Assembly (NCBI GenBank): GCA_947476255.1
Contig: CANJPY010000004.1
Location: 33,330-97,329 of the forward strand
Length of the DNA: 64,000 bases
Direction of reading: 5' to 3'
DNA from: Chthoniobacteraceae bacterium
GTDB lineage: Bacteria; Verrucomicrobiota; Verrucomicrobiia; Chthoniobacterales; Chthoniobacteraceae
Below are positions 35,569-43,714 of the stretch, piece after piece. Under the pieces are notes generated by a model. The model was given only the letters and a program-made list of their open reading frames with translations. It was not told the origin of the DNA and made no database searches. Made by a program: the position numbers and the translations under genes. Positions within the stretch are counted from its first letter, which is position 1; the number at the start of each line of letters is the position of its first letter.

Positions 35569-35622
35569 TTCAACTTGATAGCGGGTTAGGAGTCCTTCTG
35601 GCCACCCGTTTCGACAAATTGC

Positions 35623-36336
35623 TTAATTGCTCTGCGCACCGGTGGAAGCACGCACTTTCAAAAGCGCCCGCGCCGGCTCCAGTCGCAGGGTCTCGAGCCG
35701 GTTCATTAAAATGTGCTCTTTTTTCAAGGATGGCAGGAGTTTATGGAGGACCCCTTCCTCCATCTTTCGAATCCAGTACAACCCTAAATGGACGCGGCCA
35801 AAACTAGCGCTGAAGGGACGCACCTGAAGCTTGCCCCCTTGCAGCGCGACCATATAACTGACACGCAAATGCAGGTCCAGACCGTGCCAGCGGTAAACAG
35901 TGTGCAAATGCACGCGCTCCGCTTCGAGGCGGAAGGTCGCGTTTTGAAAACTCCAACCGCCGTCTTTTTTTGAAACGGGAGGCAGCACGAGAGCGAGATG
36001 CGCATTGATTTCTTCCAGACTGAATTCGAGGTTCGTAGGCTGGGGATTCGCCAGAGATCCAGCAATGAGCGATCCCAGCGTGCGTGGTTTGACAAGAGAA
36101 ACAACGCTTGGAACATCAGCGGGCGCACGCGAAAGCTGGATTCCCAAGGCAAGCAGCGGCGCTAATACGAGTGCTGCGATCAAGCTCAGTTGAAAACCAC
36201 GACTCATGAAAGTGCGCAGAAAAGGTTGCCTCCCTTGCCGGGATTCCTCGCCGCTTGCCGCCCTCCGCATCGGCGGAACGGCTTTGGGGGCTCCCTTTAC
36301 TGGGGCACCAGAATTGCGGGGAGAACGAGGGGCCAT
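35623..36336 (-). CDS. Single-pass membrane protein of unknown function
   Basis: A 237-aa protein with an Arg/Pro-rich cytoplasmic start, one membrane helix at about residues 49-67 (LSLIAALVLAPLLALGIQL) and a 165-residue extracytoplasmic domain (INAHLALVLPPVSKK, then VHLHTVYRWHGLDLHLRVSY). The pattern loosely recalls AsmA/DUF-type lipid-transfer domains, but no family is recognised with confidence. It starts five bases after the fmdB-like stop, so the two share an operon. Confidence 0.6.
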   Translation of the reverse strand: MAPRSPRNSGAPVKGAPKAVPPMRRAASGEESRQGRQPFLRTFMSRGFQLSLIAALVLAPLLALGIQLSRAPADVPSVVSLVKPRTLGSLIAGSLANPQPTNLEFSLEEINAHLALVLPPVSKKDGGWSFQNATFRLEAERVHLHTVYRWHGLDLHLRVSYMVALQGGKLQVRPFSASFGRVHLGLYWIRKMEEGVLHKLLPSLKKEHILMNRLETLRLEPARALLKVRASTGAQSN

Positions 36337-36341
36337 GCCAG

Positions 36342-36668
36342 TTATTCTGACGCCTTGGGCTTCTTGGCAGGCTTTGGAGTGGTTTCCTTCGGCGTTTCCT
36401 TCTTCGGCGTCTCCGCACTGGCGGCGGTGCTGGTGTCACTTTTCGCGCCCGTTTTGTAGTTTTCAGACCGATAATCCGTGATGTAAAAACCGGACCCTTT
36501 AAAGATCAAACCAGCTCCGGTGCCGATCTGGCGCTTCACCTTACCCTTGCCCCAAGGCTTTTTACAGCACGCAGCTTGCGGACAGGTTTTCAAGGGCTCG
36601 TCTTTCATGGACTGAAAGAATTCGAACGTCTTGTGGCATTTTTCACAAAGGTAGTCGTAATTGGGCAT
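36342..36668 (-). CDS. FmdB-family zinc-ribbon protein
   Basis: A 108-aa protein starting MPNYDYLCEKCHKTFEFFQS, the characteristic FmdB opening with a CxxC knuckle, and a second Cys group in CPQAACCKK. GLIFKGSGFYITDYRSENY is the family core. The C-terminus is a Lys/Thr/Pro-rich tail. FmdB proteins are proposed regulators or metal-binding accessory proteins. The function here is unknown. Confidence 0.85.
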   Translation of the reverse strand: MPNYDYLCEKCHKTFEFFQSMKDEPLKTCPQAACCKKPWGKGKVKRQIGTGAGLIFKGSGFYITDYRSENYKTGAKSDTSTAASAETPKKETPKETTPKPAKKPKASE

Positions 36669-36764
36669 AGGGCTGTAAATGAACTCGAAATGCTAGCACA
36701 CACGTGCCGACACGCAACGGCGGAGGAGCTTGCAGCTAAAGGCCGTGTCCGTAGAGAATGCGGC

Positions 36765-36977
36765 ATGGAACGACCCGAAGCCATCCACTTACTCCGCGCC
36801 GAGTGCAATCTGTTGTCTGCGTCTATCACACGCATGCACCCGATCGCACCCGGACTGCAAGACGCCCCCACTCAAGCCGAGATTTTCAAGGCGCTCTTTG
36901 AATTGACCAAAAACGTCGAGACGGTCAAAAAACAACTCATGCGACTGGAGCGCCGTGATGACAGCGAGTTGACCTGA
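36765..36977 (+). CDS. Small hypothetical helical protein
   Basis: A 70-aa reading frame (MERPEAIHLLRAECNLLSAS, continuing with an amphipathic helix around FKALFELTKNVETVKKQL). It is the only coding candidate between the divergent fmdB and the convergent flavoprotein gene. The composition looks protein-like and the frame is open further upstream (start also possible at 36690). No family is recognised. Confidence 0.4.
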   Translation: MERPEAIHLLRAECNLLSASITRMHPIAPGLQDAPTQAEIFKALFELTKNVETVKKQLMRLERRDDSELT

Positions 36978-37052
36978 ACACTGCCCTGCAAGCGCCGCCC
37001 AGCTCGGCAGCATTCCCATTTCGTTTGCTTGTCAGCGCGAAGCCCTCAGGCT

Positions 37053-38291
37053 CTATGCCCCTCGAGCCATTGCGAGCCCCGCCAACCAACCCGTTGTCCA
37101 GGCGGCCTGAAAATTGTAGCCGCCTGTGATTCCATCGAGGTCCAACACTTCGCCCGCGAAGTGCAAACCAGGACAGACCCGGCTTTCCATCGTCCTGAAA
37201 TCGACGTGTTTGAGGTGCACTCCACCACAAGTCACAAACTCGTCTTTGTGCATGCTTTTTCCCGTGACCTGTAAATCCGTACGCAGCAATCGGTCCGCCA
37301 GACCGAGAGACGCCTGTCGTGTCAGCCGGTTCCAGCGCTCCTCACCGAAGACGCCTGCCGAGACCACAATTCTCTCCCAAAGACGCGATGGCAGGTGGAA
37401 GAGAGGAGTATTCACCACGGCTTTTCCCGGGCTGCTCTGACGCATTTGCTGAAATGTCTCGAGAATCTGCTGTTCATTGTGGCTTACACACCAACGCACT
37501 CGCAATGAAAACGCATAGTCCCGTTGATTCAGCTCCCTGGCTCCCCAAGCTGATAATCGTAAAATCGCAGGCCCGCTCAATCCCCAATGAGTGAACAACA
37601 TCGGTCCCTTTTCGCGAAGCGCCGTTCCCGGCACACTCACTTCCACCGCAGGAACCGCAAGCCCTGAAAGCTCACGCACCCAACCGTCGTTCAAATGAAA
37701 AGTAAACAGAGACGGAACGGGCGCTACGATTTCGTGTCCGAGCGTTTCCAGCAAGGTCGCCAGAGTGCCTGTTCGCCAGCCCCCAGTTGCGATCAAAACG
37801 CGAGAGGCATGGACGACGCCTCCTCTGGGTCCGTCAAGCAGGACTTCCCACCCCCCTCCGGAAAGGGGTCGCAGTTCCTGCGCACCGCAGCGAATGCGCA
37901 CATCAACCCCCGAGTCAGCAGCCTCTCTTTCGAGACATTCAATGATCGAATCCGAGCGATCGGTCGTTGGAAACATGCGGCCATCAGACTCCGTTTTTAA
38001 GGACACTCCGCGGCTCTCAAACCACTGGACAGTGTCGGCGGGTTGGAATCTGGAAAAAGCAGACAGTAATGCCTTTGCACCACGCGGGTACCGCGTGGAC
38101 AATTGGCGCGGCTCAAAGCACGAATGCGTCACGTTACAACGGCCCCCTCCGGAAATACGCACCTTGGAAAGCGGTTGCGCTCCACGCTCCACAAGCAGAA
38201 CACGGCAACCCGGCCTGGCTTGCGCCGCTGTGATGGCACCGAAATAACCCGCCGCACCACCCCCGACCACAAGCACGTCTACGTTTTCCAT
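37053..38291 (-). CDS. BaiN/HI0933-family flavoprotein
   Basis: A 412-aa FAD/NAD(P)-dependent oxidoreductase. The dinucleotide motif is VDVLVVGGGAAGYFGAITAA at the N-terminus. VRISGGGRCNVTHSC is the HI0933 signature, LIATGGW the second FAD contact, and VLDLDGITGGYNFQAAWTTG the C-terminal FAD contact. Members act on varied substrates, such as aminoacetone or bile-acid intermediates, so the substrate cannot be named. It is 12 bases downstream of the ABC exporter gene. Confidence 0.88.
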   Translation of the reverse strand: MENVDVLVVGGGAAGYFGAITAAQARPGCRVLLVERGAQPLSKVRISGGGRCNVTHSCFEPRQLSTRYPRGAKALLSAFSRFQPADTVQWFESRGVSLKTESDGRMFPTTDRSDSIIECLEREAADSGVDVRIRCGAQELRPLSGGGWEVLLDGPRGGVVHASRVLIATGGWRTGTLATLLETLGHEIVAPVPSLFTFHLNDGWVRELSGLAVPAVEVSVPGTALREKGPMLFTHWGLSGPAILRLSAWGARELNQRDYAFSLRVRWCVSHNEQQILETFQQMRQSSPGKAVVNTPLFHLPSRLWERIVVSAGVFGEERWNRLTRQASLGLADRLLRTDLQVTGKSMHKDEFVTCGGVHLKHVDFRTMESRVCPGLHFAGEVLDLDGITGGYNFQAAWTTGWLAGLAMARGA

Positions 38292-38303
38292 GATTTTTAT
38301 CTT

Positions 38304-40025
38304 TTAACGTAATTCGCTGTTACGACAAAGCTTCGCATAAATGCCATCCAGCCCTATCAGTTCTAAATGCCGGCCTCTCTCCACAATTTGACCGCGGTCC
38401 AGCACCAGAATTTGATCTGCGTTCCGAACCGTTGAGAGACGGTGAGCGATCACGAAACAGGTGCGCTTTTGCATCAACCGTTCCAGGGCCTGCTGAATCT
38501 GACGCTCCGTTTCCGTGTCCACACTTGCGGTTGCCTCGTCCAAAACAAGTACAGGCGGATCTTTCAAGAGCATGCGCGCGATTGAAATGCGTTGTTTTTC
38601 TCCGACGCTTAATTTCACCCCGCGTTCACCCACCACGGTGTCGAGGCCTTCGGGCAAACGTTCCACAAATGAAAGTGCGTTGGCGGTGGCAAGCACCGCG
38701 GTAATCTCCTCGGGCGTCGCATCCGGTTTTCCGAACAACAAGTTTTCACGCAGCGTACCGTTAAAAAGAAAACTCTCCTGCGTCACGAGGCCCACGGAAT
38801 CACGCAAACGGCTTCGTGGAAAATCTTGAATGGGAACGTGATCCAGCAGGATGACCCCGCTGTCGTATTCATAAAAGCGAATCAACATCTGCACAAGAGT
38901 TGATTTGCCCGCCCCCGTCTCGCCCACCAAGGCCACCGTCTGGCCCGGAATGGCGTGAAGGGATATCTCGGTTAGCACGGGTATTCCCGGGCGGTAACAA
39001 AAGCCAACCTTTTGAAATTCGACCTCCCCTTTGACTCTGGGCTGCACTCCCTTGTGGAGCGCGGGGGCGTCCATCTCAGCCGGTTCGTCTAAAATTTCGA
39101 ACACGCGCTCTCCCGCCGCGCGGCCTGCCTGCAAAATTTGATTCAGTTGATGCAACCGGCCTATGGGCTCGTAAAGAAAGCCAGTTAAGAGCAGGAAACT
39201 GGTCAGATCGCCCACACTCATTTCGTGTTTCAAAACAGCCTGCGCACCAAATGCCACCACAATCAGGAGTCCCGCAGACGCAAACAAAGACATCGACGGG
39301 TTGTACACAGCCCAAACACGCATCACAACGAGTGTGGCCCGCTGGAGTTGCCTGCTGGCCTCGTTGAATCGCTCATGCTGTTGTTCTTCTCTGACGTACG
39401 TTTTAATCTGCCGGATGCCTGCGAGATTATCGTGGAGCATTGCGTTCATCGCAGACGAAGCTTTTCGTTGCCCACGGTAACGCAATTTTGCAGTGAGCGT
39501 GTAAGCAAGCGCGCCTCCAGCGAGAAGCGGAATAGGCGTCAAGGTCCACCAAGCCAAGGCGGGATGATAGGCGAAAAGCATCGCCGCCACGACCCCAATT
39601 TGCAGGACCGCGACGGCGCCCTGCTCGATGCCATCGATGAGTACGCGCTCAACCGCGTTGACATCTTCCATCACACGGGTCATGAGGTCACCCGTGGCCC
39701 GATTGTCGAACCAGCGAAGGGGCAGGCGCTGAATGTGCGAGTAAAGATCGCTGCGAAGGTCAAAAATGACCTTCTGCTCGAAGGTGTTGTTGCAGATGAT
39801 TCTGAGCGTATTGAGGAGGTCGCGCGCCACAAAGGCCGCGAGTGCCCCCCCTACCAAAGGCCACACCCGCTCGCCCCGACCCGCACTGATTTCGTCCACA
39901 ATGAGCTGGGTCACCTTCGGGAAAACAATGACAAGCCCAGTCGACAAAAGAGCGCACGCCAAAGTCCCAGCCGCCCATCCGGGATAACGGAGCAAATAGC
40001 GAAAGACCCGTAGAACCGTACTCAC
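38304..40025 (-). CDS. ABC exporter, fused permease-ATPase (MsbA-like)
   Basis: A 573-aa half-transporter. About six membrane helices fill the first 310 residues (ABC type 1 exporter domain). The ATPase domain has Walker A VGETGAGKSTLVQ, the signature LSVGEKQRISIARMLL, Walker B PVLVLDEATASVD and the switch His in VIAHRLSTV. It would work as a homodimer exporting lipids, peptides or drugs. The substrate is unknown. Its start overlaps the PfkB stop (40022-40025). Confidence 0.9.
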   Translation of the reverse strand: MSTVLRVFRYLLRYPGWAAGTLACALLSTGLVIVFPKVTQLIVDEISAGRGERVWPLVGGALAAFVARDLLNTLRIICNNTFEQKVIFDLRSDLYSHIQRLPLRWFDNRATGDLMTRVMEDVNAVERVLIDGIEQGAVAVLQIGVVAAMLFAYHPALAWWTLTPIPLLAGGALAYTLTAKLRYRGQRKASSAMNAMLHDNLAGIRQIKTYVREEQQHERFNEASRQLQRATLVVMRVWAVYNPSMSLFASAGLLIVVAFGAQAVLKHEMSVGDLTSFLLLTGFLYEPIGRLHQLNQILQAGRAAGERVFEILDEPAEMDAPALHKGVQPRVKGEVEFQKVGFCYRPGIPVLTEISLHAIPGQTVALVGETGAGKSTLVQMLIRFYEYDSGVILLDHVPIQDFPRSRLRDSVGLVTQESFLFNGTLRENLLFGKPDATPEEITAVLATANALSFVERLPEGLDTVVGERGVKLSVGEKQRISIARMLLKDPPVLVLDEATASVDTETERQIQQALERLMQKRTCFVIAHRLSTVRNADQILVLDRGQIVERGRHLELIGLDGIYAKLCRNSELR

Positions 40026-40939
40026 CGAGCATCCTCGAACTGACTCAAGGAACGAAATGCCTCGTAGCGGGAAGCGATTTCAGCGGCTTGCAGGGACCGC
40101 AGTCTCTCGAGGCTGAACGCTTCGACATTGAAGCTGGCAAGGACGCTGCCATAAACAACGGCATGCCGGAGGTCGGCAAAAGTAACTGGGCCGCTCACAT
40201 TCGCTGCGAGGTGGCCAGCCAAGCCGCCTGCAAAAGTGTCCCCCGCTCCGGTCGGGTCATGAATGGTTTCGAGCGGATAGGCCGGGCAGGAGAAAAATTC
40301 GTTCTCGCCAAACAACAAGCACCCATGCTCTCCCTTTTTAATCGCAACGTAACGGGGCCCCATCGAGCGGATGTGGTGGCCTGCTTTAATGAGGTTGTTT
40401 TCTCCGGTGAAGAGCCGCGCTTCACTGTCATTGAGAATCAACATGTCGACGCGTTTGAGGAGGGCTTCAAGGTCTGCGCGGGCGATGTTAATCCAGAGGT
40501 CCATGGTATCGGCGATGATGAATTGCGGCCGATTCATCTGATCGAGGACATGGCTCTGCAGAGACGGTGCAATATTCGCTAGCAGGACGATGGGGGTGTT
40601 GTTGTGCGCCGCAGGCAGCGTGGGCGTAAAGTGTTCGAATACATTGAGCTCTACGGAACGTGTCTCACGGGTGTTCATGTCGACCATATATTCCCCCGAC
40701 CACCGGAACGTTTTGCCCGCGACCTGTTGAAGACCGGAAAGGTCGATTTTACGAAGATTGAGGAATTCGAGGTGCGCGTTTGGGAAATCATCGCCGACCA
40801 CGCCCACGAGTTTGACTGGGGCAAAAAAACTAGCGCTGACTGCCGCATAGCTTGCAGAGCCACCCAGAAGATCCGCGTGTTCTGCTGCGGGAGTTTTAAC
40901 GGTATCTAGTGCGATGGAGCCAACAACAAGAACAGACAT
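40022..40939 (-). CDS. PfkB-family carbohydrate/nucleoside kinase
   Basis: A 305-aa ribokinase-fold kinase. The anion-hole signature DPTGAGDTFAGGLAGHLA carries the catalytic Asp. The N-terminal SVLVVGSIALDTVKTPAAEH and LGGSASYAAVSASFFA are the substrate-side motifs. Phosphorylation of a sugar or nucleoside is expected, but which one cannot be read from sequence. It is first in a possible operon with the ABC exporter and flavoprotein. Confidence 0.85.
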   Translation of the reverse strand: MSVLVVGSIALDTVKTPAAEHADLLGGSASYAAVSASFFAPVKLVGVVGDDFPNAHLEFLNLRKIDLSGLQQVAGKTFRWSGEYMVDMNTRETRSVELNVFEHFTPTLPAAHNNTPIVLLANIAPSLQSHVLDQMNRPQFIIADTMDLWINIARADLEALLKRVDMLILNDSEARLFTGENNLIKAGHHIRSMGPRYVAIKKGEHGCLLFGENEFFSCPAYPLETIHDPTGAGDTFAGGLAGHLAANVSGPVTFADLRHAVVYGSVLASFNVEAFSLERLRSLQAAEIASRYEAFRSLSQFEDAR

Positions 40940-41142
40940 GGGTGGAAAAAGTAAATGAGTGAGCAGAAATCATGTCGCGGTCCCCGCCCCAAATCAAACC
41001 CAATGAATGCTTCTGCGATTCGGGCGCAGCATGCCGGCATGTGGCGGTTCGGGGGTTCACGAATAACAATCGCATTACCGAAGACCCGAAGTTCCATCGG
41101 AAAATCTTGTCCGAAAAATCCAGCCTGCAGTTTGCGGGCATG

Positions 41143-41168
41143 AAAAAACCCCTCGGATTGAGGGGTTT
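41143..41168 (-). terminator. Rho-independent terminator downstream of tRNA fragment
   Basis: A perfect 9-bp stem AAACCCCTC / GAGGGGTTT with a 5-base loop, followed by a T run on the minus strand. It sits four bases beyond the tRNA CCA end, where a native tRNA terminator belongs. Confidence 0.85.
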
Positions 41169-41172
41169 AAAG

Positions 41173-41209
41173 TGGCGACCCTAACGGGATTCGAACCCGT
41201 GTTACCACC
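41173..41209 (-). tRNA. tRNA 3'-terminal fragment (probable attachment site)
   Basis: On the minus strand this reads a T-arm ACGGG-TTCGAAT-CCCGT, a 3' acceptor strand TAGGGTC, a discriminator G and an encoded CCA. No D-arm or anticodon arm follows upstream toward higher coordinates, so only the 3' part is present and the isotype cannot be told. Its position beside an integrase gene indicates a tRNA split by integration. The intact gene would be regenerated at the far end of the island, outside the window. Confidence 0.75.
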
Positions 41210-41311
41210 ACACTAGTCCACCATAGTCCAAGCATGTCTGATTATGAGCAGTTTACAAAATTAAGGACAACACTGGACATCCCTGGAGGGTCTTAGCTAG
41301 GGTCTTACGTC

Positions 41312-42454
41312 ATGGCGTTCCTTTGGAAACATCCCCAGTCAAAATATTTCATGGCGAGATTCATCGATGCTTCTGGAAAACGGCGCAACCGCAGCACTCG
41401 CAGCACCCTCAGAAAGGAAGCCCAGAAAATCGCTGACACTTTTGAAAAAGCGGCCCAAAAGAACAACACCATCAAGCAGCTCCGGAAGGTTGTTTCCGAG
41501 CTCCACAAAGAAATCAGCGGCGAAGAGATTCCAGCACAGACGGTCAAAGACTTCTCAGACGCATGGCTGGCAAAGAAGAATCCCGAGGTGTCACCGTCCA
41601 CTCACGCCTTCTATAAAACCCTTGTCGGAAAATTTCTCATTTTTTTAGAGCAGAAGGCTGCTGCCCCAATGACGGACCTCACTGCTGAAGACATCGTTAA
41701 TTTTCGCAACCACTTGGTTAAATCCCTCTCCTCCAGAACGGTAAACCACAATCTCAAGGGCCTCAAGATGCTGTTTAAAGCGGCAAAGCAGGACCGTGTC
41801 ATCAGCGAAGACCCCTCTGAATTTGTGACTTCCACCAAAAAGGCGCCCAAAAAGCCGCGCCACCCCTTCACCGTCGACGAACTCAAGAAGCTCATCGCGG
41901 TCGCGGACGAGGAATGGAAAAGTATGATTCGTTTCGGGTTGTACACAGGGCAAAGACTTGGAGACATCGCCAAGATCAAGTGGGGGGACATTGACCTGGA
42001 GAGAGGCAGAATCCGTCTGGTAACACAGAAAACGTCGAAGTCTTTAGTCCTGCCCATCGCCCAGCCGCTGAAAACTCATCTCCAGAGTTTAAAGAAAAAT
42101 CAAACCCCGGAGGCACCCATCCATCAGACCTCCTTCGGCATCATCGCCAAACAAGGACGAACGGCAAATCTATCGAACAGGTTTAGCGATCTGCTGGCAA
42201 AAGCCGGTCTTCAGGAAAAAAAGTCCCATTCAAAAAAAGGAACGTCAGCTGGTCGCCATGGGGCACGAGCCTCGGCTGGACTCGGGTTCCACTGCCTGCG
42301 CCACACTGCTGTCACGATGCTGCAGGAAGCTGGCATCCCTCTCGCCGTCGTCATGGAAATTGCAGGTCACGACAGCGAGCAGATGAGCCATCACTACACA
42401 CACGTCGGCGATGAGGCCCTGCAAAAAGCAGCCTCGTCCTTGCCGGTCATTTAA
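41312..42454 (+). CDS. Tyrosine recombinase/integrase
   Basis: A 380-aa integrase. An N-terminal Arm/SAM-like DNA-binding part (about 75-165) precedes the catalytic domain. The active-site residues are present: R215 in YTGQRLGD, a Lys near 240 (TQKTSK), H327-x-x-R330 in FHCLRHTAVTML, H353 in EIAGHDSEQM and the nucleophile Y362 in SHHYTHV. It starts 100 bases from a tRNA fragment, so it probably integrates its element into that tRNA gene. An internal helical insertion at 300-325 lengthens the catalytic domain. Confidence 0.92.
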   Translation: MAFLWKHPQSKYFMARFIDASGKRRNRSTRSTLRKEAQKIADTFEKAAQKNNTIKQLRKVVSELHKEISGEEIPAQTVKDFSDAWLAKKNPEVSPSTHAFYKTLVGKFLIFLEQKAAAPMTDLTAEDIVNFRNHLVKSLSSRTVNHNLKGLKMLFKAAKQDRVISEDPSEFVTSTKKAPKKPRHPFTVDELKKLIAVADEEWKSMIRFGLYTGQRLGDIAKIKWGDIDLERGRIRLVTQKTSKSLVLPIAQPLKTHLQSLKKNQTPEAPIHQTSFGIIAKQGRTANLSNRFSDLLAKAGLQEKKSHSKKGTSAGRHGARASAGLGFHCLRHTAVTMLQEAGIPLAVVMEIAGHDSEQMSHHYTHVGDEALQKAASSLPVI

Positions 42455-42496
42455 TGCAACAACAACGCCTCCTCGTCATTGAGGCTATTGAAGGTG

Positions 42497-43624
42497 TTAT
42501 AAGGAAAGGCCTTCCAGGCCGGTCAATGTGATTTCCATCCCTGCCATCTGCCGGGTAAAGGGCGCCAATACATTGCTGCAAACCACAGTGTTTTTCCCCT
42601 CAGGATACAGGGACCGAAATACCTGAAGATTTTTTAGGTCAAAGCGTGAGGCGTCCCATTTGCATTCAATGGCATCGACGACTCCCCTGCCCCGAGGCAA
42701 CACGAAGTCAACTTCGTGATGCGCCTTGTCTCTCCAGTACATGATCGGAACGTCTCCCACATCGGAGATCAATCTTTCCAGAACGAGATGTTCCCAGAGG
42801 ATTCCGCAATCCTCTGGACGAAGGTCACTCCAGCCTCTTGCGAATGCCACGAACCCAGTATCAAAGCCATAAACCTTTGGTTGCTTGACGATCTCGCGCG
42901 GCCCCCCTCCAAAAAAGGGACGCACAAAAACCGCCGCATGAGTCAACTCGAGGACCTCCAAATAATTGATGACCGTCGGGCGACTCACTCCGCAGAGGTT
43001 TGCCAGAGATGTGGCCTCCATCTGGCCCCCGCTCAGGCGGAGCACACTCTCGACCAGCTTTAGGAAGCCGCTGCGCTTTTCGACCCTGAACAACTCTTGC
43101 ACATCTCTGGCATAATAGGAGTCCAGCCATTCCGCATAAAATCCCGGATCATAGCTCTCTGCCAACAAGGCTGGAGGCAAACCTCCCCGCAACAAACGAC
43201 GAGCAAGGTCCTGAACGCCAAAATCCGGGAGCTCGTCATAACGCACAGGCACAAGGTGGAGATTACGCTTCCTGCCTGTCAGACTGTCCCTGAATTTATT
43301 CGTGGCCGCCAGGGTAGAGGAGCCCGTAGCCAGCACCTTCAGCTGGGGAAATGCGTCTGCTGCTATTTTCAATACACGGCTTGGATCCGCCAACTGATGA
43401 ACCTCGTCTAAAATCAGGTATGGTTTGGACAGGCTGCGGTAAAATGCCTCTGGATCCCCCAGGCGCATTTGAGAGGAAGGCAGGTCGCAGTTGATGAATT
43501 CAGCATCCTGAAGACTTTTGGCGAGGGTCGTTTTACCAACGCGGCGCACCCCTGAAAGCCACACAATAGGGGCTTTTGCCCAGAGGGAATGGATGCGAGA
43601 AAGCCAGAGTTGCCGATGTATCAC
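42497..43624 (-). CDS. AAA ATPase with DUF4143 domain
   Basis: A 375-aa ATPase. Walker A is GVRRVGKTTLAKSL at about residues 25-38 and Walker B is PYLILDEVHQLAD at about 69-81. The C-terminal DUF4143 region (WEHLVLERLISDVGDVPIMY, then WRDKAHHEVDFVLPRGRGV) resembles a PD-(D/E)XK nuclease-like fold. These proteins are frequent passengers in genomic islands and are sometimes proposed as defence or addiction factors. The role is not established. Convergent with the integrase gene. Confidence 0.85.
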   Translation of the reverse strand: MIHRQLWLSRIHSLWAKAPIVWLSGVRRVGKTTLAKSLQDAEFINCDLPSSQMRLGDPEAFYRSLSKPYLILDEVHQLADPSRVLKIAADAFPQLKVLATGSSTLAATNKFRDSLTGRKRNLHLVPVRYDELPDFGVQDLARRLLRGGLPPALLAESYDPGFYAEWLDSYYARDVQELFRVEKRSGFLKLVESVLRLSGGQMEATSLANLCGVSRPTVINYLEVLELTHAAVFVRPFFGGGPREIVKQPKVYGFDTGFVAFARGWSDLRPEDCGILWEHLVLERLISDVGDVPIMYWRDKAHHEVDFVLPRGRGVVDAIECKWDASRFDLKNLQVFRSLYPEGKNTVVCSNVLAPFTRQMAGMEITLTGLEGLSL

Positions 43625-43714
43625 GAAAGCTGACTTTACATCTGGTCAGTCCAAACGCAAATTTAGAATCCATTTTGGTTCAAATTTCCTTTCTGTCGTG
43701 AGCTGGGATGTTTC

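Larger units (their letters stand above)
40940..41311. other. Intergenic junction region
   Basis: No gene. From left to right it holds the PfkB upstream region, a minus-strand terminator, a tRNA 3' fragment, and a short segment with TAGTCCA repeats (about 41214-41229) and two GGGTCTTA repeats (41288-41295 and 41300-41307) before the integrase start. The repeats could be recombinase or repressor binding sites, which is an inference. Confidence 0.6.

Noticed and set aside
41173..41304. A complete unusual tRNA or tmRNA, because GACCCTA at 41304-41298 (minus) can pair with the acceptor 3' strand TAGGGTC
   Set aside because: The 132 bases between lack a D-arm and a clear anticodon arm, and the match is only seven bases. 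A split tRNA at an integrase is the simpler reading.
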